Shown piece after piece: positions 33,780-41,796 of a DNA stretch of 64,000 nt. The stretch is from the NCBI RefSeq assembly GCF_023218175.1, contig NZ_JALPTH010000004.1, positions 1-64,000 on the forward strand. The letters are read 5' to 3'. The DNA comes from Streptomyces lichenis. GTDB lineage: Bacteria > Actinomycetota > Actinomycetes > Streptomycetales > Streptomycetaceae. Numbering within the stretch: position 1 is the stretch's first letter; each line of letters starts with the position of its first letter. Both the position numbers and the translations under genes were made by a program. The notes under the pieces are model-generated. The model ran no database searches. It saw only the letters and a program-made list of their open reading frames with translations, and was not told the origin of the DNA.

Positions 33780-35150
33780 TCACCGGTACTCCGTCAGCCT
33801 GCGGTTGACACCCATGATCGTCCCGGCGGCGGCGACCAGCACCAGTCCGGCCGCCGCCCCGGGCAGCCAGTCCAGCGGGGCGACCGCGCTCCTCGCGGCC
33901 CGGGTGAACTCGCCCTGCTCATGGGCGACCGCCCGCCCCAGCGCGGCGTCCACCTCGTCGAAGGACTCGCCGGTGGAGGACTCGGCGCCGATCACCTTGG
34001 CCAGCGTGCCCTCGTAGTCGCCCGCGTCGTCCGCGGTCCGCGCCTCCTTGTGGCGCGTGCGCCACTCCTCGGCCGTCTTCCGGGCGTCCTCGACCGGGGC
34101 CTGCCCCGTGCCGTCGTCGGCGAGCCCGGCCGCCTTTTCCAGCGCCGCGCCGAGCCGGGCCATCCCCGCGGTGTACTCCGTCTCGTACTGGTCGCTCCTG
34201 CCGTCGGCGGTGAGCACCGCGCCGCGCGAGACCACCGCGAGGTTCTCGTTGGCGCGCGCCTTCAGCGAGTCGATCCGGGCGTCGTTCAGCGCGGTCAGCG
34301 AGTCCTGGCCCTGCTCGCGGGCCTCGGTCAGCATCGACCGGGCGTAGGCGTGGCCGGCCAGCAGGGCCAGCAGCAGCACCAGGGCCGCTGCGGTGGCGGC
34401 CAGCAGCCCGTGGTTCAGCACCCGGTTGGTCCGCAGGAACATCCGGCGCTGCGTCCACAGCAGGGCGGCCAGCGCGAACACCCCGACTGTTATGGGGAGC
34501 AGCGGCCAGGCCCGCGCCGACCGGTCGTCCTGCCCCAGCCGCCCGCTCTCCGCCTGGTAGATCCGCTCGGCGGCCGGCAGCAGCCTGGTGCTCATCTGCT
34601 GGTTGGCGTACCGCAGATAGGCGCCGCCCAGCGGCAGCCCCTGCCGGTTGGCCGCCCTGGCCCGCTCCACCAGCCCCGTGTAGCGCGGCAGCTGCTCGCC
34701 CAGCAGGGCCAGGTCGTCCGCCGACCGGGCCGAACCGCCCGTCCCCGCGGCCGCCTTGACCAGCAGCCGGGAGGCGGTGGCGATGTCCTTCTCGTACCGC
34801 TCCCGCACCTCGGCGGGCTCCTCGGGCCCGGCCAGGAATCCGCCGGCCGCCGCGGTGTCGGCGTCCGCCAGCGAGCGGTAGATGTCCGCCGCGTCCGCGC
34901 TCAGCGGCTGGCTGCGGTCCACCACGTCCTCGGCCGCCGCCGCCCGGCCGGAGACCTCCAGCGCGGTGACCGCGCCGAACACCAGCAGCAGCAGCGCCAG
35001 TACGGCGCCCAGCGCGCGCAGCCGCCCCGGCTCGGTCACCGCCGCCGCACGCAGCCGCGCGAGCGCCGCCTCCCAGTCGGACCGCCCCGCACCCCCCACC
35101 GCCGGCGGCGGCACGGGCGCGGCACCCGTCCTCTCCGGTGCGTGTACCAC
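33780..35150 (-). CDS. glnX: GlnX-like four-helix membrane sensor protein
   Basis: A 456-residue membrane protein with four hydrophobic spans (about residues 44-64, 224-246, 257-280 and 423-445) arranged as two tandem units, each a helical extracytoplasmic domain between two spans. This is the layout of mycobacterial GlnX, which passes the GlnH ligand signal across the membrane to PknG. It has no HAMP, kinase or cyclase domain. Start: the GTG at 35150, with GGGGAGGTCAG directly before it; the upstream in-frame ATG lacks a ribosome site. First gene of the block, 17 bp before glnH. Confidence 0.87.
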   Translation of the reverse strand: MVHAPERTGAAPVPPPAVGGAGRSDWEAALARLRAAAVTEPGRLRALGAVLALLLLVFGAVTALEVSGRAAAAEDVVDRSQPLSADAADIYRSLADADTAAAGGFLAGPEEPAEVRERYEKDIATASRLLVKAAAGTGGSARSADDLALLGEQLPRYTGLVERARAANRQGLPLGGAYLRYANQQMSTRLLPAAERIYQAESGRLGQDDRSARAWPLLPITVGVFALAALLWTQRRMFLRTNRVLNHGLLAATAAALVLLLALLAGHAYARSMLTEAREQGQDSLTALNDARIDSLKARANENLAVVSRGAVLTADGRSDQYETEYTAGMARLGAALEKAAGLADDGTGQAPVEDARKTAEEWRTRHKEARTADDAGDYEGTLAKVIGAESSTGESFDEVDAALGRAVAHEQGEFTRAARSAVAPLDWLPGAAAGLVLVAAAGTIMGVNRRLTEYR

Positions 35151-35355
35151 CTGACCTCCCCCTCGGTCGCCCACCGCAGTATGGCCGCATGTGCCCGGCC
35201 GCACACGGGGCTTGGCACGATCTTGTACGTATCCCCCGCATCCTCCGCTGCGCTGCGTGCCACCCTGCTCACTGTGAATACGCGCCCCGGATCCCCCTGG
35301 TTCCCCACGGTGCCCAGGTGGCGGACACTCGCCACGCGACGGGAGAAGGGGGACA

Positions 35356-35395
35356 CGAGGGCGCCCCCGCCGAACTCCCGGCGGGGGCGCCCTCG
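35356..35395 (-). terminator. Terminator after mscS
   Basis: A perfect 17-bp stem (35356-35372 with 35379-35395; arm CGAGGGCGCCCCCGCCG) with a 6-base loop, 15 bases downstream of the mscS stop on the minus strand. It also shields the glnX operon, which starts about 200 bp farther on in the same direction. Confidence 0.85.
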
Positions 35396-35409
35396 CAGGT
35401 CGTGAGGTG

Positions 35410-36495
35410 CTACTTCGACAGGTTCGGCGGGCCCGTCGGGGGTGTCAGGGGGGTGGCGGCCACGGACTGGGGGGAGGAGGTGTTGGCGAAGGCGGAGGGG
35501 GCGGACATGGCGGCGGTGGGGTCGGCGGGGGCGTCGTCGGTGACGGTGACGGGGAGGCCGCCGACGATGCGGATGCCGGCCTTGTCGAAGGCGCGCTTGA
35601 TGCGCCAGCGCAGCTCGCGCTCCACGCTCAGGGACTTGCCCGGCATGGTCTTGGCGGAGGTGCGGATGGTCATCGAGTCGAGGAGGACCTCGGTCAGGCC
35701 CAGGACCTCCACCGGGCCCCACAGGGCCTCGTTCCAGGGCTCCGTCCTGGAGAGGTTCTCGCCGGCCTCGGCGATCACCTCGCGGACCGTGTCCAGGTCC
35801 TCGCCGGGGTGGACGGTGACGTCGACGGTGGCGGTGGACCAGCCCTGGCTGAGGTTGCCGATCCGCTTGATCTCGCCGTTGCGGACGTACCAGATCTCGC
35901 CGTTGTCGCCGCGCAGCTTGGTCACCCGCAGCCCGACCTCGATCACCTCGCCGGAGGCCACGCCCGCGTCGACCGAGTCGCCGACGCCGTACTGGTCCTC
36001 CAGGATCATGAAGACGCCGGACAGGAAGTCGGTGACCAGGTTGCGGGCGCCGAAGCCGATGGCGACGCCCGCCACACCGGCGGAGGCCAGCAGCGGCGCC
36101 AGGTTCACGTTGAAGGCGCCCAGGACCATCAGCCCGGCGGTGCCCAGGATCAGGAAGGACGCCACCGAGCGGAGCACCGAGCCGATCGCCTCGGACCGCT
36201 GCCGGCGGCGCTCGGCGTTGACCAGCAGCCCGCCGAGGGCGGAGCCCTGTACGGCCTGGGCGCTGCGGTTCATCCGTTCTATGAGCTTGGTCAGGGCCCG
36301 GCGCACCAGATGGCGGAGGACGACGGCCACCGCGAGGATCAGCAGGATACGGAGGCCCGTGCTGAGCCAGGTGGCCCAGTTCTGCTCCACCCAGCCGGCC
36401 GCCTCGTTGGCGTGCCGGGCGGCCTCGTCGAACGACACCGGGGGCGGTGACGCCGGATCGGTGGGGTCGACGGCCTTCGCGGCGGACCAGAGCAC
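35410..36495 (-). CDS. mscS: MscS-family small-conductance mechanosensitive channel
   Basis: A 361-residue channel. A first hydrophobic helix (WLSTGLRILLILAVAVVL), a second (SVASFLILGTAGLMVLG) and the pore-lining helix (LASAGVAGVAIGFGARNLVTDFLSGVFM) with Gly/Ala packing are clear. The cytoplasmic beta domain follows (GDSVDAGVASGEVIEVGLRVTKLR, NGEIKRIGN). It opens under membrane tension to release solutes during osmotic downshock. The start is the GTG at 36495, seven bases after GGAGGT; an upstream in-frame ATG would add an unsupported 19 residues. Confidence 0.93.
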   Translation of the reverse strand: MLWSAAKAVDPTDPASPPPVSFDEAARHANEAAGWVEQNWATWLSTGLRILLILAVAVVLRHLVRRALTKLIERMNRSAQAVQGSALGGLLVNAERRRQRSEAIGSVLRSVASFLILGTAGLMVLGAFNVNLAPLLASAGVAGVAIGFGARNLVTDFLSGVFMILEDQYGVGDSVDAGVASGEVIEVGLRVTKLRGDNGEIWYVRNGEIKRIGNLSQGWSTATVDVTVHPGEDLDTVREVIAEAGENLSRTEPWNEALWGPVEVLGLTEVLLDSMTIRTSAKTMPGKSLSVERELRWRIKRAFDKAGIRIVGGLPVTVTDDAPADPTAAMSAPSAFANTSSPQSVAATPLTPPTGPPNLSK

Positions 36496-36765
36496 GGTGG
36501 GGACCTCCAGGAGGCGGCAGCAGGGGGCGGGAAGAGGGGGAGGGGCGGACAAAACAATCTAACGGGGGACAGGGTGGCCCGCTGCGCCCCGAGCGGGCGA
36601 GAGGTACGTCTCACCAGGTCCTGACCTGGGGAATACGGAGATGTGGTCGAAAACACTCGGCGGCCGTTACCGGTACGTGGTGGCGCTTCGACCCGGCCTG
36701 AGGAGAGACTGAACGCAGATCGTCCCGGCGCGAGCCACGCGCCGCCGGCGTACAAGGAGGCATCC

Positions 36766-37359
36766 GTGCCGCATGTCCTGGTCCTCAACGCGTCGTACGA
36801 GCCCCTCGGCGTCGTACCGCTCCGCCGCGCGCTCGTCCTCGTCCTGGAGAACAAGGCCGTGAGCCTGGAGGAGTCCGGCGCCTTCCTGCACAGTGCGACC
36901 CGTGTCGTGGCGGCACCCAGCGTGGTCCGCCTCAAACGGTTCGTACGGGTCCCCTACCGGGGGCCCGTTCCCCTGACCCGCAAGGCCCTCTTCGCCCGCG
37001 ACGGCGGGCGTTGCATGTACTGCGGCGGCGTCGCGACCAGCGTCGACCACGTCGTCCCGCGCAGCCGGGGCGGGCAGCACGCCTGGGACAACGTGGTGGC
37101 CGCCTGCCGCCGCTGCAACCACGTCAAGGCCGACCGGCAGCTGCGCGAGCTGGGCTGGCGCCTGCACCAGCAGCCCGCCCCGCCGAGCGGGCTGGCCTGG
37201 CGGATCATCGGCACCGGCCACCGCGACCCGCGCTGGCTGCCGTACCTCCAGCCGTACGGCGCGGACGCCGCGCTGGCCAGGATCGACAGCGGGGCGCTCT
37301 CCGCGACGCCGAGCACCACCCCGGTGAGCCCCCATGCCAGCACCCCGGTGAGCCCCTGA
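36766..37359 (+). CDS. HNH endonuclease
   Basis: A 197-residue soluble protein. An N-terminal domain (VPHVLVLNASYEPLGVVPLRRAL) precedes an HNH domain with zinc knuckles CMYC and CRRC and the active-site block VDHVVPRSRGGQHAWDN. The layout is that of the widespread actinobacterial/cyanobacterial HNH proteins of unknown target; no restriction or phage partners are nearby. The GTG at 36766 follows AAGGAGG at the ideal distance. It is divergent from mscS and convergent with the GH84 gene. Confidence 0.9.
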   Translation: MPHVLVLNASYEPLGVVPLRRALVLVLENKAVSLEESGAFLHSATRVVAAPSVVRLKRFVRVPYRGPVPLTRKALFARDGGRCMYCGGVATSVDHVVPRSRGGQHAWDNVVAACRRCNHVKADRQLRELGWRLHQQPAPPSGLAWRIIGTGHRDPRWLPYLQPYGADAALARIDSGALSATPSTTPVSPHASTPVSP

Positions 37360-37375
37360 GGACCGGGCCGGCGGC

Positions 37376-40300
37376 TCACCGGACGGCGTACGCCTCCACG
37401 CCGACCAGCGAGTAGCCGAACTCGGTGCCCCGCTCGTCCAGCCGCAGCTGGACATAGCGGGTGTCCGGGGCGTCCAGCCGCACCGACTCGGTGCCGCCGC
37501 GGCCGCCGCGGACCACGGCCGCGGTACGCCATTCCCGGCCGTCCGCGGAGACCTGCACCCGGTACCGCTTGGCGTAGGCGTCCTGCCAGTGCAGCACCAG
37601 CTGCCCCACGTGGGCGGGGCGGGCCAGCTCCAGCTGCCACCAGGCGGTCGGCTCCAGGGGCGAGGACCAGCGGGTCTCCCGGTCGCCGTCGGCCGCCGCC
37701 GAGGCCGGGAAGTCCGGCGTCTCGTCCCCCGAGGAGGAGGCGGTCGCGGTACGGGCCAGATCGGGCCCGCCGGTCGCCGGGAAGGCGCGGACGGTGAGGG
37801 TGCGCCGCTGCCCGGCGAAGTCCAGCTCCACCGGGTACGACCCCACCGGGGTGCCGGCCGGCACGGTCACCTCCACCGGGACGGCGGCCGCGGTGCCGCG
37901 CGGGACGGTCGTGCTACGGGGCACCCGTACGGTGATCCCCTGGGGCGCCCTGGCGGTCAGCTCCCCGCGCACCTCGCCGGGCCGCTGCGCCCGCAGCACC
38001 GCGTCGAAGCGCTGCGGGCCGCCGCCGATCACCGCGTCCGCCTCCGGGCGCGGCAGCTCCAGCCGGGCCGCCGGCCCGTCCGCGTACCAGGGCGTGAGGG
38101 AACGGGACGAGCCCCCGGTGACGCGCAGCGATCGCGCCCGCAGTCCCTGGGGCGCGGCCAGCTGGGTCCAGCCGGAGGCGGTGTCGAGCGCGCCCAGCCG
38201 GCGCCAGCCCTCGCCGGGGACGTACGCCTCGACCGTGCCCGCCGTACCCGGCTCCGCGGTGGCGGTGACCGCCGCCAGCGGCCGGCCCGCGTCCACCGGG
38301 ACGCCCGAGGACCCCGCCTTGTGTCCTGCCCGGCCGGCACCGGTCCAGGCGGCGGACTCGGCGGCCGCCCGGTCCAGGAACGGGTCCAGCACCTCCGCGC
38401 CCACCGTGGCCCGGTCGGCCCCCGGCGCCCGGCGCAGCTCCGCCAGGGCCAGCGAGGCCCGCCAGGCCGCCGCCCCGTCGCCCCGGGCCTGCGCCCCGAG
38501 CATGTCCAGCGCCGCCTCACCGGCCCGGCCGTAGCGGGACAGCTGCTCCAGCCAGGGCGCCGCCTCCCGCGCCGGCCGCCCCTCGGCCGCACCGGCCAGA
38601 TGCTCCGGGGCCTGGCGCATCTCCGCGAACGCGGCCCGCAGCCGGTCCTCCGCCGTCCGCCGGACCGCCGGGGAGGCCGCGGTGTCGGCGCGGGTGTCCC
38701 AGAAGTCCGCCATCAGCGGGCGCAGATAGGCCGACTCGGCGGCCGGGGCGAGGATCGAGGAGGCGCCGTTGCCCGCCAGCGCGTGCAGCGCGGACCGGGC
38801 CCGGGCGTCCCCGCCCGCCAGGTCGTCCAGTGCCGCGCCCCAGGAGGCACCGGCCTGGTAGCCCTTGGGGTTCCAGGCGAAGTCGGCGGCGGTGAAGAGG
38901 GGGATACGGGAGATCGCGGGCTGCTCCATCGCGTTGGACATCAGCGCGGCCGACCCGGCGGCCACCGCGGGCTGCCGCCCGGTCACCGGCCCCAGGAAGA
39001 GCCGGTCCTGCGCGTAGTCGTTGACCGGGTAGTTGTCCAGGGTGACCAGCGGGTGCCCGAACACCTCGCGTACGACGGACAGCTCCCGCCCGGTGATGGT
39101 GCGGGGCACCACCCCGACCCCGGTCCACGCCACCTGCACCCCGCCGTCCAGCGCGGCCGACAGCGCGGTGCGGTACTCGGTCGCCCCGTCCTGGTAGAAC
39201 TCGGTCGGCACCAGCGTCAGCGGCGCCGCGTCCGGATGGCGGCTCGCCAGATGGCGGGCCAGCTCCCCGGCGACCAGCGCGTGCGCCCGGGCAGCGGCCT
39301 CCGGCCCCATCCCGTACACCTCCGCGTCCTTGGCGCAGGCCCACTCGTCGTAGCTGGCGGCGTCGAACTGGAGCTGGAAGGCGCGCACCCCGAGCGCGTA
39401 CATCGCCTCCGTCTTGCGCCGCAGCGCCCGCAGGTCCGCCTCCGAGGAGAGGCACATCGACTGGGCGGGCGCCAGCGACCAGGCGAGGGTGACATGGTTG
39501 CGCCGGGCCCGCTCGGCCAGCTCCCGGAACGCGGCCCGCTGCGCCGCCGGGTACGGCTCGCGCCAGCGGGTCTGGCGGTAGGGGTCGTCGCCCGGCGCGT
39601 AGAGGTACCGGTTCTGCTTGGTGCGGCCCAGGAAGTCCAGCTGGTCCAGCCGGTCGGACTGGCTCCACGGCCGCCCGTAGAAGCCCTCGGTCAGCCCGCG
39701 CACCGCCGTGCCCGGCCAGTCCCGCACGGCGACCCCGGGGACGGTCGCGTCCTGGGCGGCGGGGCCGGTGAGCAGCTGGCGCAGGGTCTGCACGGCGTGG
39801 AAGAGGCCGTCCGGCCCGGTGCCGTCCACCGCGACGGTGCCCCGGCCCTCCACCTTGCCGGTGGCCAGCCGGTAGCCGCCGGACGGCAGGTCACCGCGCT
39901 CCGGCACCTTCAGCGCGCGCAGCGCCACCCAGGCGCTCGACCCGCCGAGCAGCACCACCGGGGAGCGTCCGTCGCCGGCCTTCGCCGGGTCCCCGGCCTC
40001 CTCGGCGACCCGGTCCACCCGCCGCACCCCGGCCGTCCGCAGCACCTCCTCCAGCGCCGCCACCGCGTACGGGTCGGCGCCCCGGCCCACCACCAGGGCG
40101 ACCCGCCCGCCCAGCGGCACGGCCCCGCCGGGCACCGCCCGCAGCGACTGCGGCCGCGGCCACACGGCGGGCGGCGCGTCCGCGTCCATCGCGGCCGGGG
40201 GAGCGGGCACCACCTGCGCGGCCGGGTCCCCGGCGGCGGGTCCGCCGGCGGCCACCGGGGCCGCCGTACGGGCCGGGCCGGAGCCGGCCGAGGCGCCGTC

Positions 40301-41113
40301 CGGCGAGGCGCCGGCCCCGGAGGAGCCCGGGGCGACGGGTGCGGTGGTCAGCAGCCCGCCGATGACGGCCACGGCGACGGCGGCCGCGGTGCGCGCCCGC
40401 GGCCCGAAGCGCTCGGAGGAGGCGGGCGGTATGCCCCGGGAGCCCCGTGCGCGCCTTCGGCCGCGAGTGCCGCGAGTGCCGCGAGTGCCGCGAGCGGCGC
40501 CAGTGCCCCGGGCGCTCGGGACGCGCTGCGTGTCCGGGGTGCCTGCGACGCGCTGCGTGTCCCGGGTGCCTTCCGCGTTCCGGGTGCCCCGGGCGCCTTC
40601 CGGGTCCGGGGTGGGGCCCGCGTGGGGGCCGCCGAAGGCCGTGGGCCCGGGCTGCCGGGTGGGCGTGTCGGCCCGTACGCCGGACCCGGCCGGTACGCCG
40701 GGTACGCCGGACCCGGCGCGTACGCCGTACTCCGGCGCCCATGCGCGGGACGCGGCCGGTGCGTCGGGCCCCGCCGGTACGTCCCTGCCGCCCCGTACGT
40801 CGTGGGCGCCGCCCGCCCCGTACCGCGCCGTCTGTTCCCAGGCCGCCGCGGGTACGTCGGGTACACCGGGCCCCGCCGGTACGTCCCTGCCGCCCCGTAC
40901 ATCGTGGGCACCGCCCGCCCCGTACCCCGCCGCCCGCTTCCCGGCCCCGGCCGACTCGTCCCGTACGACGGACCCGGCCGACCCATCCCCGTCCCCTACA
41001 CCGGGCCCGGCGTCCGCCGCCTCCGCCCGGGCGTCCCGTTCGCCGTGCCCGGCCTCTGGTGCGCGCCGCGTCCGTCCGGCGCGCTGCCCGCGTCCGATGC
41101 GCCCGAACCCCAC
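37376..41113 (-). CDS. GH84-like (hyaluronidase/O-GlcNAcase family) protein with F5/8 type C domain
   Basis: A 1245-residue secreted or membrane-anchored protein. Residues 1-240 are low-complexity (Gly/Arg/Ala) with internal repeats; 241-260 is hydrophobic and acts as signal or anchor. A GH20b-like alpha/beta domain (about 310-450), the catalytic barrel (465-780, from GLTEGFYGRPWS), a helical domain, a NEW3-like beta domain and a C-terminal carbohydrate-binding F5/8C (discoidin) domain (about 1110-1245) follow. Family 84 uses an Asp-Asp pair; here the matching site is QFDAASYDEW, with D584 kept and Ala at 585. Hydrolysis by the standard mechanism is therefore uncertain. Start: GTG at 41113 with AGGGGGA before it; no better internal start was found. 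Confidence 0.85.
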   Translation of the reverse strand: MGFGRIGRGQRAGRTRRAPEAGHGERDARAEAADAGPGVGDGDGSAGSVVRDESAGAGKRAAGYGAGGAHDVRGGRDVPAGPGVPDVPAAAWEQTARYGAGGAHDVRGGRDVPAGPDAPAASRAWAPEYGVRAGSGVPGVPAGSGVRADTPTRQPGPTAFGGPHAGPTPDPEGARGTRNAEGTRDTQRVAGTPDTQRVPSARGTGAARGTRGTRGTRGRRRARGSRGIPPASSERFGPRARTAAAVAVAVIGGLLTTAPVAPGSSGAGASPDGASAGSGPARTAAPVAAGGPAAGDPAAQVVPAPPAAMDADAPPAVWPRPQSLRAVPGGAVPLGGRVALVVGRGADPYAVAALEEVLRTAGVRRVDRVAEEAGDPAKAGDGRSPVVLLGGSSAWVALRALKVPERGDLPSGGYRLATGKVEGRGTVAVDGTGPDGLFHAVQTLRQLLTGPAAQDATVPGVAVRDWPGTAVRGLTEGFYGRPWSQSDRLDQLDFLGRTKQNRYLYAPGDDPYRQTRWREPYPAAQRAAFRELAERARRNHVTLAWSLAPAQSMCLSSEADLRALRRKTEAMYALGVRAFQLQFDAASYDEWACAKDAEVYGMGPEAAARAHALVAGELARHLASRHPDAAPLTLVPTEFYQDGATEYRTALSAALDGGVQVAWTGVGVVPRTITGRELSVVREVFGHPLVTLDNYPVNDYAQDRLFLGPVTGRQPAVAAGSAALMSNAMEQPAISRIPLFTAADFAWNPKGYQAGASWGAALDDLAGGDARARSALHALAGNGASSILAPAAESAYLRPLMADFWDTRADTAASPAVRRTAEDRLRAAFAEMRQAPEHLAGAAEGRPAREAAPWLEQLSRYGRAGEAALDMLGAQARGDGAAAWRASLALAELRRAPGADRATVGAEVLDPFLDRAAAESAAWTGAGRAGHKAGSSGVPVDAGRPLAAVTATAEPGTAGTVEAYVPGEGWRRLGALDTASGWTQLAAPQGLRARSLRVTGGSSRSLTPWYADGPAARLELPRPEADAVIGGGPQRFDAVLRAQRPGEVRGELTARAPQGITVRVPRSTTVPRGTAAAVPVEVTVPAGTPVGSYPVELDFAGQRRTLTVRAFPATGGPDLARTATASSSGDETPDFPASAAADGDRETRWSSPLEPTAWWQLELARPAHVGQLVLHWQDAYAKRYRVQVSADGREWRTAAVVRGGRGGTESVRLDAPDTRYVQLRLDERGTEFGYSLVGVEAYAVR
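40766..40935 (-). repeat. 68-bp direct repeats, 102 bp apart, in the GH84 N-terminal region
   Basis: The block starting GGGCCCCGCCGGTACG at 40766 recurs at 40868. The 102-bp period (34 codons) is in frame and gives a repeated YGAGGAHDVRGGRDVPAG segment. Further on, GTACGCCGGACCCGG-type words (about 40677-40735) and a GCCGCGAGT 9-mer repeated four times (about 40459-40495) show the same slippage-prone character. Confidence 0.85.
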
Positions 41114-41453
41114 GCGCGTCCCCCTCGTCTTTCGTCATCCGGCGAGTAGCGTGGCCGAGGGCCGGACCGACCCGGGTCTCCGGCTGGTTCTCCGGCTGTT
41201 CACGGGCCGGGACTCCGGCCTGGCGGCCCGCCAGTTCGCGAGCCCACCACCGACTCGCCGAGGGTGTCAATGCGCATGTCTGGTCTGTCGTATTTGCCCG
41301 TCAGGTGGTGGGTCGGTGGCCACCGTGGGGTGGATGACGGGAGCGGGGCAGGGGCCCGGTGGCCGTTGTGACAGACGCCACGTTCCACGGATGGTCCGCC
41401 GCCCACGGGGTAGGGCTGCTGTGTCCCACCGTCACCCCACAACGGAGGCCACC
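41114..41453. other. Divergent gene-free region between the GH84 gene and the small PLTSEP ORF
   Basis: 340 bp with no credible gene. It must hold promoters for both directions. Less GC-rich words (GTCAATGCGCATGTCTGG, TCGTATTTGCCCGTCAGG at about 41265-41305) may mark a promoter. GGTGGTGGGTCGGTGGCCACC includes a small inverted repeat GGTGGC-CACC. No hexamer pair can be assigned with confidence. Confidence 0.5.
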
Positions 41454-41795
41454 ATGACCGCGTCCGCACAGCTTCTGCTCTCCGCCCTGTCCGAGCAGGC
41501 CCTTTCCAAACAGGTCCCGGACCAGGGTGCCCGACGACACGCCGTCCACACCCCGCACCCCGGTCCGGACCCCGACCGCGCCCCCGGCGCCCGCGCCGCC
41601 GCCGTGACCATGCCCGAGGCCGTCACCGCCCCCGAGGCCGGCCCGCACGCCCCGATGGTCCCGCTCACCAGTGAGCCCCCGCTCGCCGACGCCACCCCCC
41701 TCACCAGCGAGCCCGCGTACACCGAGCCCACCCCGCTGACCAGTGAGCCGACCGCCTACGCCATGTCCGGTGGACCGGAGTCCCCAGGAGCCTGA
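41454..41795 (+). CDS. Small PLTSEP-repeat protein upstream of malQ
   Basis: A 113-residue protein with a good ribosome site (CGGAGG, 5 bases before the ATG). The N-terminal third is a likely helix (MTASAQLLLSALSEQALSKQ); the rest is Pro/Ala/Thr-rich with three copies of PLTSEP, each followed by different short text (PPLADA, AYTEPT, TAYA). No signal peptide or known domain. Its stop lies one base before the TTG start of malQ, so it is translationally coupled to malQ. It may be a genuine small protein or a leader that tunes malQ translation. No homology recognised. Confidence 0.6.
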   Translation: MTASAQLLLSALSEQALSKQVPDQGARRHAVHTPHPGPDPDRAPGARAAAVTMPEAVTAPEAGPHAPMVPLTSEPPLADATPLTSEPAYTEPTPLTSEPTAYAMSGGPESPGA

Positions 41796-41796
41796 A

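Noticed and set aside
28817..34017. Two long + strand frames (28817-31177 and 31162-34017)
   Set aside because: They lie opposite the kinase, coiled-coil and glnH genes, all supported by motifs, start signals and overlaps.
37589..41149. 1186-codon + strand frame
   Set aside because: Antisense to the GH84 gene, whose domains are recognisable; the + frame is Arg/Gly-rich noise.
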